From contig JAIPJF010000004.1 in assembly GCA_021734325.1 (NCBI GenBank), positions 1-64,000 on the forward strand: DNA of 64,000 bases, in the 5' to 3' direction. Of this stretch, positions 45,272 to 55,200 are shown in pieces. The position numbers and the translations under genes are program-made. The notes under the pieces were generated by a model. It was not told the origin of the DNA. It was given only the letters and a program-made list of their open reading frames with translations, and made no database searches. Numbering within the stretch: the first letter of the stretch is position 1; every line of letters starts with the position of its first letter. Source of the stretch: Fidelibacterota bacterium. Its GTDB lineage: Bacteria; Fidelibacterota; UBA8477; JABMPR01.

Positions 45272-46039
45272 ATGAAACAAAAAGAGCTGCTCAAGGATTT
45301 GCGTGTCGATAAAGGGGGGGTTATTCCTCTCTATATCCAGCTACGTGACATCCTGAAGGACCTGATTAATTCCGGAAAGCTGACCGCCGGTGGCCAGATT
45401 CCCAGCGAGAATGCGCTGGCCTCCAATTTCAAGATCAGTCGCATGACAGTAAGACAGGCGATCCAGGAACTCATACGGGAAGGTTTTATCACGATCCGCC
45501 GGGGTGAGGGGACTTTTGTCAGCTCTGTCCCCCACACCCAAATGCTTTTAAAGCTTGAGGGTTTTTCATCTGAGATGGCCAAATTAGGATATCGGAATCA
45601 TTCCCGGGTTCTAGATGTTACCAGAATCGTTTCCTTTGATTCATATGAAATGGCCTACTCCGGATTGGGTGAAACCCCAGGGGAACCGCTGGTCCGGATC
45701 CGCCGTATACGCTATGTGGAAGACACCCCTTTTGCAGTGGAGACCTCTTTTCTGTCATATCGTACCGGAGCCGGACTGTTGGAACCACAAATGGCAGATG
45801 ACACATCCATATATAATTATATCGAGAAAGAGCTCCATATTCGCTTATCCCGGGCCGATCATATCATTCAGCCGGGTCTAGCAGATAAAATGATAGCCAA
45901 CCACCTGGAAATAAAGCCAGGCAGCCCTATACTGAAACTACATGGAACCACCTTCTCCATGACCAATAAACCCATAGAATATTTAGAAGGAATTTACAGG
46001 GGCGATCAATACGAATTAAAAGTCGTTATTACCAAATAG
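45272..46039 (+). CDS. GntR/HutC-family transcriptional regulator
   Basis: A 255-residue regulator. The N-terminal winged helix (about 15-85) contains GGQIPSENALASNFKISR and MTVRQAIQELIREGFI, then GEGTFVS. The C-terminal UTRA/chorismate-lyase-like ligand domain (about 95-250) has RIRRIRYVEDTPFAVETSFL and GSPILKLHGTTF. UTRA regulators usually sense sugar phosphates or small acids; with nagB in the operon, glucosamine-6-phosphate or a derivative is a candidate effector. The palindrome in the pta promoter matches HutC-type sites, so autoregulation of the operon is expected. Only six bases separate it from acp. Confidence 0.93.
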   Translation: MKQKELLKDLRVDKGGVIPLYIQLRDILKDLINSGKLTAGGQIPSENALASNFKISRMTVRQAIQELIREGFITIRRGEGTFVSSVPHTQMLLKLEGFSSEMAKLGYRNHSRVLDVTRIVSFDSYEMAYSGLGETPGEPLVRIRRIRYVEDTPFAVETSFLSYRTGAGLLEPQMADDTSIYNYIEKELHIRLSRADHIIQPGLADKMIANHLEIKPGSPILKLHGTTFSMTNKPIEYLEGIYRGDQYELKVVITK

Positions 46040-46052
46040 GAATCGAAGTCAC

Positions 46053-48032
46053 ATGTCAAACAAACAATATCTCCCTTTAACCCCAGAGGCCATCAAGATC
46101 CTCAAAGAGAACGGGTGCTGGTCCAGACACTGGTCCAAAGTAATGGTCACAAGCGGCTTTAATCCCACATCAATTGCCGGAACCATTTTTCGTGGCGAGG
46201 TTCGGATCGGTCGTATGGATGGCCATTTTATCCCCATGGACGGGATCAGACGTTATGCCGGAATCTTTGACGCAAACCTGCACAATGTCACTATTGGTGA
46301 TAATTGCCACATTTCAAATATTAATGGCTGGCTTTCGAACCTGGATATTGAGGACAATGTCCTCATTGAGAATGTGGGTTCCATTGTCTGCCAGGGTGAG
46401 ACCAGTTTTGGAAATGGTCAAAGTATTGAGGTCCTGAATGAAGGCGGTGGTCGGGAACTGAAGATAACGGAGCTGACCAGTGCCCAGACGGCTTATTTGA
46501 GCACGTTTTACCGCCATGATAAGATCTTGATCCAGGCCCTCGATGTTATGGCTGAAGCCTATACGGCCAAGGTACGTTCAGCACGGGCTACCATCGGTTC
46601 AGATTCCTTCATCTTTCACTGCCAGAACATTGTGAATGTTAATATTGGACAGGGCGCAGTTCTGCGTGGTATTCAAAATCTGAAAGAAGGTACCGTTGCT
46701 TCTTCAAAGACTGCATCCACCTTTATCGGAGATGGCGTGATCGCAAAGGATTTCATCATTCAAAAGGGTGCATTCGTGTCAGATGGGGCGATCCTCAACA
46801 ACACGCTGATTGGTGAAGGATCAAAGATCGGAAAGCAGTTCTCAGCTGAAAATTCGGTTCTATTTTCAAATTCAGAGGGCTACCATTCTGAGGTATGTTC
46901 CATCTTTGGGGGGCCATATACAGTCACCCATCATCGATCCACACTGCTTATCGCCGGAATGTTTTCCTTCTTCAATGCCGGAAGCGGTACCAATCAGTCA
47001 AATCATATGTACAAGCTGGGACCCTTGCATCAAGGTATTCTTGAGCGTGGTTGTAAGACTGGATCCTCATCTTATCTCCTCTGGCCATCCAGAGTGGGGG
47101 CATTTTCTGCCATCATGGGGAAACACTATGCCAATTTCGATACCTCTGACTTTCCCTTCTCATACGTGAATGAAGAAGGTGGACAATCCACTCTCGTACC
47201 GGGAATGAACTTCTTTACTGTTGGTACCATGAGGGACGGACTCAAATGGCCAACGCGAGATCGCAGAAAGAACGCTGACAAGCTGGATCAACTCATTTTT
47301 AATGTCCTCTCGCCTTATACAGCCCAAAAAATGATCAGGGGTCAGGCTATCCTCCTTGATCTTTACGCTATGGCTGAAAAGGGCCAGGAGTACGTCCAAT
47401 ATCAGGGCATTTTGATCAAGCGGCTTCTGTTGAAGACCTGCAGCCGGTATTATCGCATGGCCCTTGAGAAATTTTATGGGGATGTACTGGTCAACCGCTT
47501 GCTGGAACATCCTCCATCAAACCTTCAGGATCTCCAGCACAGGGATACAGATGTGGTCAGTGGTGGTGACCACTGGGTTGACCTTTCCGGCCTTCTCGCT
47601 GCCCAACCACGGGTGGAGTCACTTCTTCAAGGGATCAAGGAGGGGCAGATCGCAGATTCTGAGCAGCTCCTGAGTGAACTGCAACAGCTTTGTAAACTGT
47701 ATGAAGACGATGAATGGGCCTGGGTAAGACACACACTACCCGACTTCTATGGCTTTGATTCTCACACCCTTAGCCTGGAGCAAATAAAAATAGTTCTTGA
47801 GAAGTGGAAAATTTCATCCCTCAAACTATTGAACATGGTGGAAATGGATGCCGCCAAAGAATTCGAGGGGAATGTCCGCATCGGATTTGGGATCGATGGG
47901 TACAAGGATGAAGACTTCAACGCTGTCCGTGGACACTTTGAAGATAATTCCTTCAAACAACAATTGGATGGAATGAGGCAGAAGGTGGAAAGTGATCTGA
48001 AACACAGCCTGGTCATTCTTGATAAAATTTAA
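46053..48032 (+). CDS. DUF4954 left-handed beta-helix protein
   Basis: A 659-residue cytoplasmic protein of the DUF4954 family (with a helical C-terminal part, DUF6819-like). Residues of about 60-290 contain hexapeptide-repeat-like strands (VTIGDNCHISNINGWLSNLD, VSDGAILNNTLIGEGSKIG), as in acyl- and nucleotidyl-transferases. Strongly conserved-looking blocks follow: FGGPYTVTHHRSTLLIAG and GSGTNQSNHMYKLGP. Residues 400-650 are helical. Biochemical function unknown. Operon partners acp, ackA/pta and nagB point to transfer of an acyl group to an amino sugar or to hexosamine metabolism (inference). Confidence 0.88.
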   Translation: MSNKQYLPLTPEAIKILKENGCWSRHWSKVMVTSGFNPTSIAGTIFRGEVRIGRMDGHFIPMDGIRRYAGIFDANLHNVTIGDNCHISNINGWLSNLDIEDNVLIENVGSIVCQGETSFGNGQSIEVLNEGGGRELKITELTSAQTAYLSTFYRHDKILIQALDVMAEAYTAKVRSARATIGSDSFIFHCQNIVNVNIGQGAVLRGIQNLKEGTVASSKTASTFIGDGVIAKDFIIQKGAFVSDGAILNNTLIGEGSKIGKQFSAENSVLFSNSEGYHSEVCSIFGGPYTVTHHRSTLLIAGMFSFFNAGSGTNQSNHMYKLGPLHQGILERGCKTGSSSYLLWPSRVGAFSAIMGKHYANFDTSDFPFSYVNEEGGQSTLVPGMNFFTVGTMRDGLKWPTRDRRKNADKLDQLIFNVLSPYTAQKMIRGQAILLDLYAMAEKGQEYVQYQGILIKRLLLKTCSRYYRMALEKFYGDVLVNRLLEHPPSNLQDLQHRDTDVVSGGDHWVDLSGLLAAQPRVESLLQGIKEGQIADSEQLLSELQQLCKLYEDDEWAWVRHTLPDFYGFDSHTLSLEQIKIVLEKWKISSLKLLNMVEMDAAKEFEGNVRIGFGIDGYKDEDFNAVRGHFEDNSFKQQLDGMRQKVESDLKHSLVILDKI

Positions 48033-48045
48033 AATGGAGTAAAAA

Positions 48046-48852
48046 ATGAGACTTATTATTCAACCGGATTATGAACGCTTAAGTAAATGGACTGCCCATT
48101 ATATCGCCAACAGTATCAATAAATTCGAACCAACAAAGACAAAACCTTACGTCCTCGGCTTGCCTACAGGATCCTCACCTGTAGGAACATATAAAGAGAT
48201 CGTTACCCTGGTCCGAGAGGGGAAAGTATCCTTCGAAAATGTGATTACATTTAATATGGATGAATATGTGAATATCCAAGAGGGCCATCCGGAGAGCTAT
48301 CATTCATTCATGAGACAGAATCTTTTTAATCATATTGGTATTCCAGAAGAGAATATCAATATTCTCAATGGAAACGCAGATGACCTGGTGGGTGAATGCA
48401 ATGCTTTTGAGGACAAGATCAAAGCAGTTGGCGGCATTCGTCTCTTTCTTGGCGGTATCGGTCCAGATGGACATATTGCCTTTAACGAGCCCGGCTCCTC
48501 CCTCCATTCAAGGACCAGAGTGAAAACCTTGACCTATGACACTCGGATCGCCAATTCACGCTTTTTCGGACACGATATTAATGCTGTCCCAAAATTGGCC
48601 TTGACCGTCGGCGTAGGGACTGTCACAGATTCAATGGAGGTTGTTCTCATTGTAAATGGCCATTCAAAAGCACGGGCTTTATACAAAATGATCGAAGAGG
48701 GTGTGAATCATATGTGGACGTCGTCAGCTCTCCAGCTTCACCCGAAATCCATGGTTGTCTGTGATGAGGACGCAACCTATGAATTAAAACACGGCACCTA
48801 TAACTATTTCAAGGATATAGAACAGAAAAATCTTGAACCAGCTGTGCTTTAA
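48046..48852 (+). CDS. nagB: Glucosamine-6-phosphate deaminase
   Basis: A 268-residue NagB/SugarP isomerase (E. coli 266): glucosamine-6-phosphate to fructose-6-phosphate and ammonia. LPTGSSPVGTYK (phosphate loop, 39-50), TFNMDEYVN (catalytic Asp72), GGIGPDGHIAFNEPGSS (Asp141, His143, Glu148) are all conserved. Last gene of the operon; GGAG ribosome-binding site six bases upstream. NagA and a GlcNAc transporter are not in the window. Confidence 0.96.
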   Translation: MRLIIQPDYERLSKWTAHYIANSINKFEPTKTKPYVLGLPTGSSPVGTYKEIVTLVREGKVSFENVITFNMDEYVNIQEGHPESYHSFMRQNLFNHIGIPEENINILNGNADDLVGECNAFEDKIKAVGGIRLFLGGIGPDGHIAFNEPGSSLHSRTRVKTLTYDTRIANSRFFGHDINAVPKLALTVGVGTVTDSMEVVLIVNGHSKARALYKMIEEGVNHMWTSSALQLHPKSMVVCDEDATYELKHGTYNYFKDIEQKNLEPAVL

Positions 48853-48881
48853 TCTATAAACTGCCATCAGGGTCTTGTCAA

Positions 48882-50291
48882 CTAAAAGACAGATCCTGAT
48901 ATCGTATATGCGGCAGGGCCGTTTAGACCATTGCTGCTGATAGTGATCAAAAGCGGGGATTCTGTCGTTGTTGCCGATTCATCATACACGGTAAAAGAAA
49001 AATCAGTGATGTTGGGGCCAGGTGATTGAGTATCTGGAAGTTTTGCTCCGGTTTCACTCACAACATCTCCACCGGAAACCGAGATGCTTGATCCCGAGAA
49101 GCTTACCTTCACGGTTGTTCCTTCGGATAATGGATTCCCATTTTCATCGGCAATTGTAAATGAAAAATCCTGAGAACCGCCATCTGGAATCGAAAAGGTG
49201 GTTGGGCTCACATCTGAGATTATTGCACCACCGGAAAACAACACCACAATACTGGTCTCAATGCTGTCGTTGCTGTCGTTGGCAGTCATGGCAGTGATTG
49301 TTGCGAATCCCTTTCCCAGGGTTTCGTGCTCCGGTTTTGGAGGTGCAGCCACAAGCTGAACAGAACAGCTCCCGTTTTCCGTTAATCCCGAACCATCGAT
49401 CATGCCACCATCTGTTTTAAAATAGATGGCCGTTCCCGGTGTACAAAAATTACCATATTTATCCCCAACATAGGCTGAAATGGCATTGGTGCGTCCCCAG
49501 AAACCCAGGGCTGGGAAATTGACCATCTCCGAGGCGAGACCAAAATGAGCCTGATCTGGCAAACCGCCATGGATGGTAATAGGGATAGCCTGTGATCGGA
49601 TGAGAGCCCCATCGACGTTAACGGATGCAATGATCTGGACCACACCGGATTTTGTGCCGGAAACCAGATTCACAGAAGCTTTCCCGTACTCATCAGTGAG
49701 CGCACTCAGGGGAGAGAGGTATTCCCCGCCATTAGGCTGGGAACCAAAAGTGAAACTCACTTCTATATCACTCCCAACGGACAAACCTGTTGAGTCCTGA
49801 ACCTGAAAAATGATGCTGGTATTATCGGTTCCCCCCGACCCTAAAACCGTGATCACTGAAGAAGAAACACTCTTCAGTGCAATGGTTGACGGCCCTGTAG
49901 TTCCGGTCACAGTGGTACTCGTTGTGTCTCCCGGAGTCGACCCGATCGGTAAAAGATAGATATTCGAGAGATCCACATTCCTTTCGGGGACTCCCAGAGC
50001 CGCTATGGTATCAGAGATGAATCCTTCCTTGTTAAATATAAGCTGAAGATCCATGGTTGTGTCCACGCCGAGGGTAAACAGGAAGTCGCCGCTGGCATCG
50101 GTTTGGGTTACCTTGTTGGAATCTGGTGAAAAAAGTCTTACAACCACACTGGCAATAGGCGTGCTGGTCAAATCGTTCAATACCGTGCCTTTGATTTCAA
50201 TAGCGACAGTATTCTGGATGGGATCCGAACAATATTCTATGGCGAAGGAAAGAGCGAGCAGTGAGAATAGTAAAATTTTACCCTGTTTCAT
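48882..50291 (-). CDS. Secreted Ig-like-domain lipoprotein
   Basis: A 469-residue surface lipoprotein. Signal peptide with lipobox FAIEYC (Cys21). Residues of about 30-115 are a carboxypeptidase-regulatory-like Ig domain (IKGTVLNDLTSTPIASVVV, then TDASGDFLF). Three Big_1/invasin-type beta domains follow (about 140-245, 250-360, 365-469), each with the linker phrase like DEYGKASVNLVSG or ADENGNPLSEGTTV. It may act in adhesion or surface-layer building; no enzyme motif is seen. The 281-bp divergent gap after it holds nothing else I can name. Confidence 0.83.
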   Translation of the reverse strand: MKQGKILLFSLLALSFAIEYCSDPIQNTVAIEIKGTVLNDLTSTPIASVVVRLFSPDSNKVTQTDASGDFLFTLGVDTTMDLQLIFNKEGFISDTIAALGVPERNVDLSNIYLLPIGSTPGDTTSTTVTGTTGPSTIALKSVSSSVITVLGSGGTDNTSIIFQVQDSTGLSVGSDIEVSFTFGSQPNGGEYLSPLSALTDEYGKASVNLVSGTKSGVVQIIASVNVDGALIRSQAIPITIHGGLPDQAHFGLASEMVNFPALGFWGRTNAISAYVGDKYGNFCTPGTAIYFKTDGGMIDGSGLTENGSCSVQLVAAPPKPEHETLGKGFATITAMTANDSNDSIETSIVVLFSGGAIISDVSPTTFSIPDGGSQDFSFTIADENGNPLSEGTTVKVSFSGSSISVSGGDVVSETGAKLPDTQSPGPNITDFSFTVYDESATTTESPLLITISSNGLNGPAAYTISGSVF

Positions 50292-50572
50292 TATATACCC
50301 CTCTGAGGTAACTCTCTTCGGTTTTAATTTTAAAATATTTTTTTATCTTTAAAATTTAAAGACCGTGACTATCTATTCAACAGTATTCTCTGCTCTTTCA
50401 CCCTCTGTCGATGTGACCGGTTTCTGATCGAGAGCCATTTATCCTCCAGATGTTAACCTGCCGAATCCGACTTTAACTTGAAATTCTTCACACATACTCT
50501 TAATTTTTCCCTTATTTCGTTAAATATTTAGGATATATTGATTATCACTTAAAATATTTCAGGAGAAATAAT

Positions 50573-51040
50573 ATGGTCGATACACGCGATGTTCAGATTT
50601 TGGAATTGCTACAGGAAAATGGACGGGCGACAGCCAGCGAAATATCAAAGATCGTTCAACTTTCAGTCCCTGCAGTGGGAGAGCGGATAAAGAAACTCTC
50701 TGAGCAGGGTCTGATCAAACACTACTCCACGGTCCTGGATCATAAAAAAGTGGGGTTGGATCTCACAGCCTTTGTTTTTATTGTCAGTGAGCATTCTGAT
50801 CACTATGAAGCCTTTGTCGCAAAAGCTGCTCAATCAAAATCTGTCCTCGAGTGTCATTCCATTATCGGTATCGGCTCCCACATCCTCAAGGTACGGGCTG
50901 AAAACTCCCAGGCACTGGAGGATCTTCTGTATGAGATCCAGAATTGGCCTGGAGTTAACAGGACCCAATCCAATCTGGTCCTTTCTTCCTATAAGGAAAC
51001 AACTGCCGTGGATCTAAAAAGTCTCAAACCAGCGGGCTAG
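50573..51040 (+). CDS. Lrp/AsnC-family transcriptional regulator
   Basis: A 155-residue feast/famine regulator. The HTH (about 5-55) reads VQILELLQENGRATASEISK, then VPAVGERIKKLSEQGLIKHY. The RAM ligand-binding domain (about 70-145) has CHSIIGIGSHILKVRAE. It stands directly before glutamine synthetase II, so control of nitrogen assimilation by an amino acid signal is likely. AGGAGA box upstream of the ATG. Confidence 0.93.
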   Translation: MVDTRDVQILELLQENGRATASEISKIVQLSVPAVGERIKKLSEQGLIKHYSTVLDHKKVGLDLTAFVFIVSEHSDHYEAFVAKAAQSKSVLECHSIIGIGSHILKVRAENSQALEDLLYEIQNWPGVNRTQSNLVLSSYKETTAVDLKSLKPAG

Positions 51041-51114
51041 AGACAAATAATTTATATTGTTTACGTGAATACCTAAATTATTTAATATATTTATCGATAT
51101 ATCTTAATATTATG

Positions 51115-51170
51115 TTGACATTATCCATTAATGCTTATTAATTGTGGTCATGTTAAATCATGATAAGCAT
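51115..51170 (+). promoter_or_regulatory. Promoter region of glutamine synthetase with nested inverted repeats
   Basis: TTGACA (51115-51120) is the best -35 and TATTAA (51136-51141) a poorly spaced -10 candidate. Overlapping them, ATGCTTAT (51131-51138) pairs with ATAAGCAT (51163-51170), and inside it TCATG (51148-51152) pairs with CATGA (51159-51163). Such symmetry suits a dimeric regulator, plausibly the Lrp-type protein encoded 90 bp upstream. Confidence 0.5.
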
Positions 51171-51202
51171 CTAGTTAATCAAGCATAAGGGGAATTATTC
51201 TC

Positions 51203-52213
51203 ATGGGAAAAATCAAAGCAGAGTATATCTGGATAGACGGACACCGTCCCACTTCCAAACTACGCTCAAAGACAAAAATCATTGAAGGTCCTGTTTCAGA
51301 GCTCTCTCAAATACCTGAATGGGGTTTTGATGGATCAAGTACCATGCAGGCAGTGGGGCATGACAGTGATCGTTCCCTACATCCAGTCACCTTCGTCATG
51401 GACCCAATCCGCGGCGGAGATCATATTCTGGTAATGAATGAGGTCCGCTATCCCGATGGTAAGGTCCATGAGACAAACAAACGTGCCAAATTGGTCGAAA
51501 TCGCAAAAAAATACGCTGATCAGGAGGCCTGGTTCGGGATTGAACAGGAATACACATTTTTCCGTGGCCGCTCACCGCTCGGCTGGCCCGATGGAGGCTA
51601 TCCTGCACCGCAGGGCCCCTTCTATTGTGGTGTTGGAGCTGACGAGGTCTTTGGCCGGGATATTGTTGAGGATCACATGGAAGCCTGTCTTTTGGCCGGA
51701 ATCAACATTTCGGGTGTCAATGCCGAAGTGATGCCCGGACAGTGGGAATTTCAGATCGGCCCTTCAGGTCCCATGGAAGTCTCTGATCAATTATGGCTGG
51801 CTAGATGGCTGCTGTACCGCATCGCAGAAGAATACGATGTGAACGCTACACTACATCCAAAACCGGTCAAAGGTGACTGGAATGGCGCTGGCGCACATAC
51901 AAATTTCAGTACAAAAGCCATGCGTGAAGAAGGCGGTTATGCTGTGGTAGAGGATGCCTGTAAAAAATTAGGGGCACATCACGAAGCGCATATTGCTGTT
52001 TATGGCGCACATAATGAAGAGCGTCTCACCGGACTTCACGAGACCTGTTCCATCCACGATTTTCGTTATGGTGTCAGTGACCGCGGAGCTTCGATCCGAA
52101 TCCCCCTGGCAACGGTCAAGGAAGGTAAGGGCTATCTTGAAGATCGGCGTCCATCAGCCAATATGGACCCTTATGAGGTCTGTGCCAGACTGATGGAGAC
52201 CATCTGCTCCTAA
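51203..52213 (+). CDS. Glutamine synthetase type II
   Basis: A 336-residue GSII-type enzyme: glutamate + ammonia + ATP to glutamine. It is short compared with GSI (about 470). EWGFDGSSTMQA (beta-grasp region), WFGIEQEYTF (metal Glu pair), INAEVMPGQWEFQIGP-type GVNAEVMPGQWEFQIGP, GAGAHTNFSTKAMR and RRPSANMDPYEVC are diagnostic of GSII, more usual in eukaryotes, rhizobia and some FCB bacteria. It would fix ammonia set free by purine breakdown or by NagB. A terminator follows. No P-II protein is seen. Confidence 0.95.
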   Translation: MGKIKAEYIWIDGHRPTSKLRSKTKIIEGPVSELSQIPEWGFDGSSTMQAVGHDSDRSLHPVTFVMDPIRGGDHILVMNEVRYPDGKVHETNKRAKLVEIAKKYADQEAWFGIEQEYTFFRGRSPLGWPDGGYPAPQGPFYCGVGADEVFGRDIVEDHMEACLLAGINISGVNAEVMPGQWEFQIGPSGPMEVSDQLWLARWLLYRIAEEYDVNATLHPKPVKGDWNGAGAHTNFSTKAMREEGGYAVVEDACKKLGAHHEAHIAVYGAHNEERLTGLHETCSIHDFRYGVSDRGASIRIPLATVKEGKGYLEDRRPSANMDPYEVCARLMETICS

Positions 52214-52240
52214 ACCAAAATTAGTGTTTTATCCCCCATA

Positions 52241-52271
52241 AGGCCACTCTTCCCATGGAGTGGCTTTTTTT
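52241..52271 (+). terminator. Rho-independent terminator after glutamine synthetase
   Basis: Stem GCCACTC (52243-52249) with GAGTGGC (52258-52264), loop TTCCCATG, and seven T residues (52265-52271). It lies 28 bp after the stop codon and also separates the gene from the convergent secreted protein. Confidence 0.9.
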
Positions 52272-52286
52272 GCCGCCATCCTGGAC

Positions 52287-55200
52287 CTATTTCAGATAAT
52301 GCATTTTGATCGTTTTTATGTAATCTGTGGTCTGCAATCGACAAAAGTATATACCGGTACTCATTACCCGGCCCATGTCGTCCCTTCCATCCCACTGTAA
52401 TTCATGATAACCTGCTTTCTGCCGTCCCTCGACAATGCGTATGACTTCACGTCCCGTCATATCATAGATCTTCATACTCAATTCAGCTGCTTCCGGGAGA
52501 TCATAGGTGATTGTTGTCATCGGGTTAAATGGGTTTGGATAATTCTGATGCAAGGCAATGCGCATAGGTAGCTCCGGCTCATCAGCTCTCGCAGTGGGCG
52601 CAAGCTGGATTGACAGACTATCAATAGCCCAGCCCCAGGCAACAGCGAGGGGATCTGAAAAGAGCCTGAACCTGACAAAAATGGTGTCTCCGGCACTAAA
52701 TTTACTCAAAAGATTTAAGCTGTGCTTGAAGTACATGGACTCCGTGCCTGGTGTGTTTGAATCATTCCCGTTTAAACCCTGTTCATAGGCACTCGACCAG
52801 ACACTGTAGAGCCGTGAGTCATAACCATTAGTCAACGGTAACCAACTGACACCGTCTTTTGTTGCCTCAACAATCACATAATCCCAGAAATTTGGATCGG
52901 TATATCGGGCGGCAATCCCCTCTTCAATGAGGGCCACATCTTTGTAACTCAAGATGGCGTTCTCCGTTTGAACAATAATTGGAACCTTTAACTGATAAAT
53001 CAGATCTTCCGACTCTGGATAGGGGTGGGCAGAATGAATAGCTGGCGCAGAAAAACCGTTGTTCAAACGGATGCTGAAACCGTTCCCGAAGAAATCTCCC
53101 AGAGAGGCGATTGAGTTAAAATTGCTCTGATAACTTTTTCTGGCTTCGGCAAAAAAGATGGTTGTTGATTTTTGTGCCGATTTGTAGCCTCTTCCGTTCT
53201 TATAAGAAACAATTTGCACCAGGACAGTCCCATCTTCAACAATGGGGAGTGTCAGACTGGTATCCAGTGCACTTGTTGTCGCCTGCAGTTTCAGGAGTAA
53301 CTTATTATTCTGAAAAATCTTTGTAGAATCATATGGGGATCGCAGGCTCACATCCAGCACCATACTCCCCGCTGGCGTTTGAAAAAAGTTCGTCAGCCGT
53401 GGAGAAAGTGTAATACTCGGTTTCTCATACGAACCGATTTGATCCATGGCTGTCCAGACCCCCCGCCCATAGGTCGCAGTCACAATTTCGCCATCGACTA
53501 CCTGCATCTGGAAGATGCCCACGTTGGGCAATCCATTGTCCGCAATTTGCCAATTCGCTCCAGCATCCGTAGAAACAAACAGTCCTATTTCCGTTCCCGC
53601 CCATAAGGTGCTCTCATTGTCAGGCATCACCATAAGTGAATAAACCGCAACATTTGGGAATCCGTTGCTGCTCACAGGTCCTGCCGGCGTAAATCCGGAA
53701 ATATCCTCCCAGGTCTGTCCCAGGTCCTCGGTTCGCATGATCTTTGGCCCGTTGGCTGCAGAGAAGAGCAAATAGGCTGTGTTGGGGTCTGAGGGATGGG
53801 TCCCTATCCCTGACGCTTCAAGAAGATTGGCAGGCAGATTCTGAGAAATCTCGGTAAAGGTAAGTCCTCCATCGGTGGAAACATGAATGCCACCTTTCTT
53901 TCCGATCCAGCTTTCATAATTCATTCGGGAAGAGATCCAGACCACCTGGGGATCTGCTACTGAGATCTCAACATTGTCAAATGCCCGCCAGCCGATCCAG
54001 TTACCCGCCACAGCTGAAAGGGTCCAGGTAGCACCAAAGTCATCTGAGCGTTTGACTCCATTCATGCCAACGGTAAAAACGAGATCAGGATCCAGTTTGC
54101 TGCTGGCGATTTTTGAGATAAAAGGTGAAGAGCCCGCTCTCGCATCAGGTATGGCATACCAGTTTTGACCACCATCGACAGAACGACTTAAATTTCCATT
54201 TTGAGAACCAGCCAGCAATAAATTGGGGTCGGCATAATTCCAGGCAACCTCCACCCCATCCCCATAAACAGCCCTGTTCCAGAATGAATTTTTATCAGGG
54301 TCGGCATTCGAACGCCAGGTGCCATTATCCTGCATTCCGCCAATATAGGCACTCTCTCCAGGTTTTTTATCTGCCCCATAGAACTGGGTCGTTCCCATGC
54401 CTGTGACCTGTCGCCAACTGATACCGGCATTATCTGAAATAGCGATTCCTCCATCGTTTGCATTGAAGATTCGAAAGGTGCTGCTTCCTGTGGGAACCAT
54501 TTCCAGCCAATGATGGTCAGCATGAACCACTCCCGTGCTAGCAATAAGGGTACTGCTTCTGGTGTTGGTGAGGGGGTTGACCGTGAGCCTGTATAATTCA
54601 ACGCCACCGACAAAAACAATATCTTCGTCGAAGGGATGAACGGCGATGGTATTGTCAAACCAGCCTGCCGTATAGGCACCGGTAGCCCCTGATTCACCCC
54701 CACCATTAAACCAGTTCGGGTTTGAACCGACGTCAACAACTTCCACCCAACTGGCACCGGCATCCTTTGACATAAACAATTTTGCCACACCAAAGCGTCG
54801 TTCGACGGCTGCGTATAGCCGCGCTGTATCCGTTCGGGAGATGGCCAGCTCTGTTCTGGTGCTGATCCCTTCATACGTTCCTTCACCATAACCTATATCC
54901 TGGGCTCGGGCAAAATTATCTGCTGAGATGGTCCAGGTTTCTCCCCCATCTACAGATTTGATGACACCGACCTCGTTTACACTGGCATACAAAGTGTTGA
55001 AATTCTCGGGGTTGGCGATGATTTGCTGAACACGATTATCTGTAGTATTCCCGAATACAGCATCAGGATAAAAGGTCTGATCCCATGAACTGCCCCCATC
55101 AAGAGAGAGAAAGATACCCGACTCCCGACTTCCACCGTTGGGTCCAAAGGAAGTGTAATCACCATTACTGCAGACCACGACATGATGCTCATTATTAGGG

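Noticed and set aside
54188-54889. 233-codon frame within the large propeller gene
   Set aside because: Shadow of the repeat-rich propeller gene in another frame; composition does not resemble a protein.
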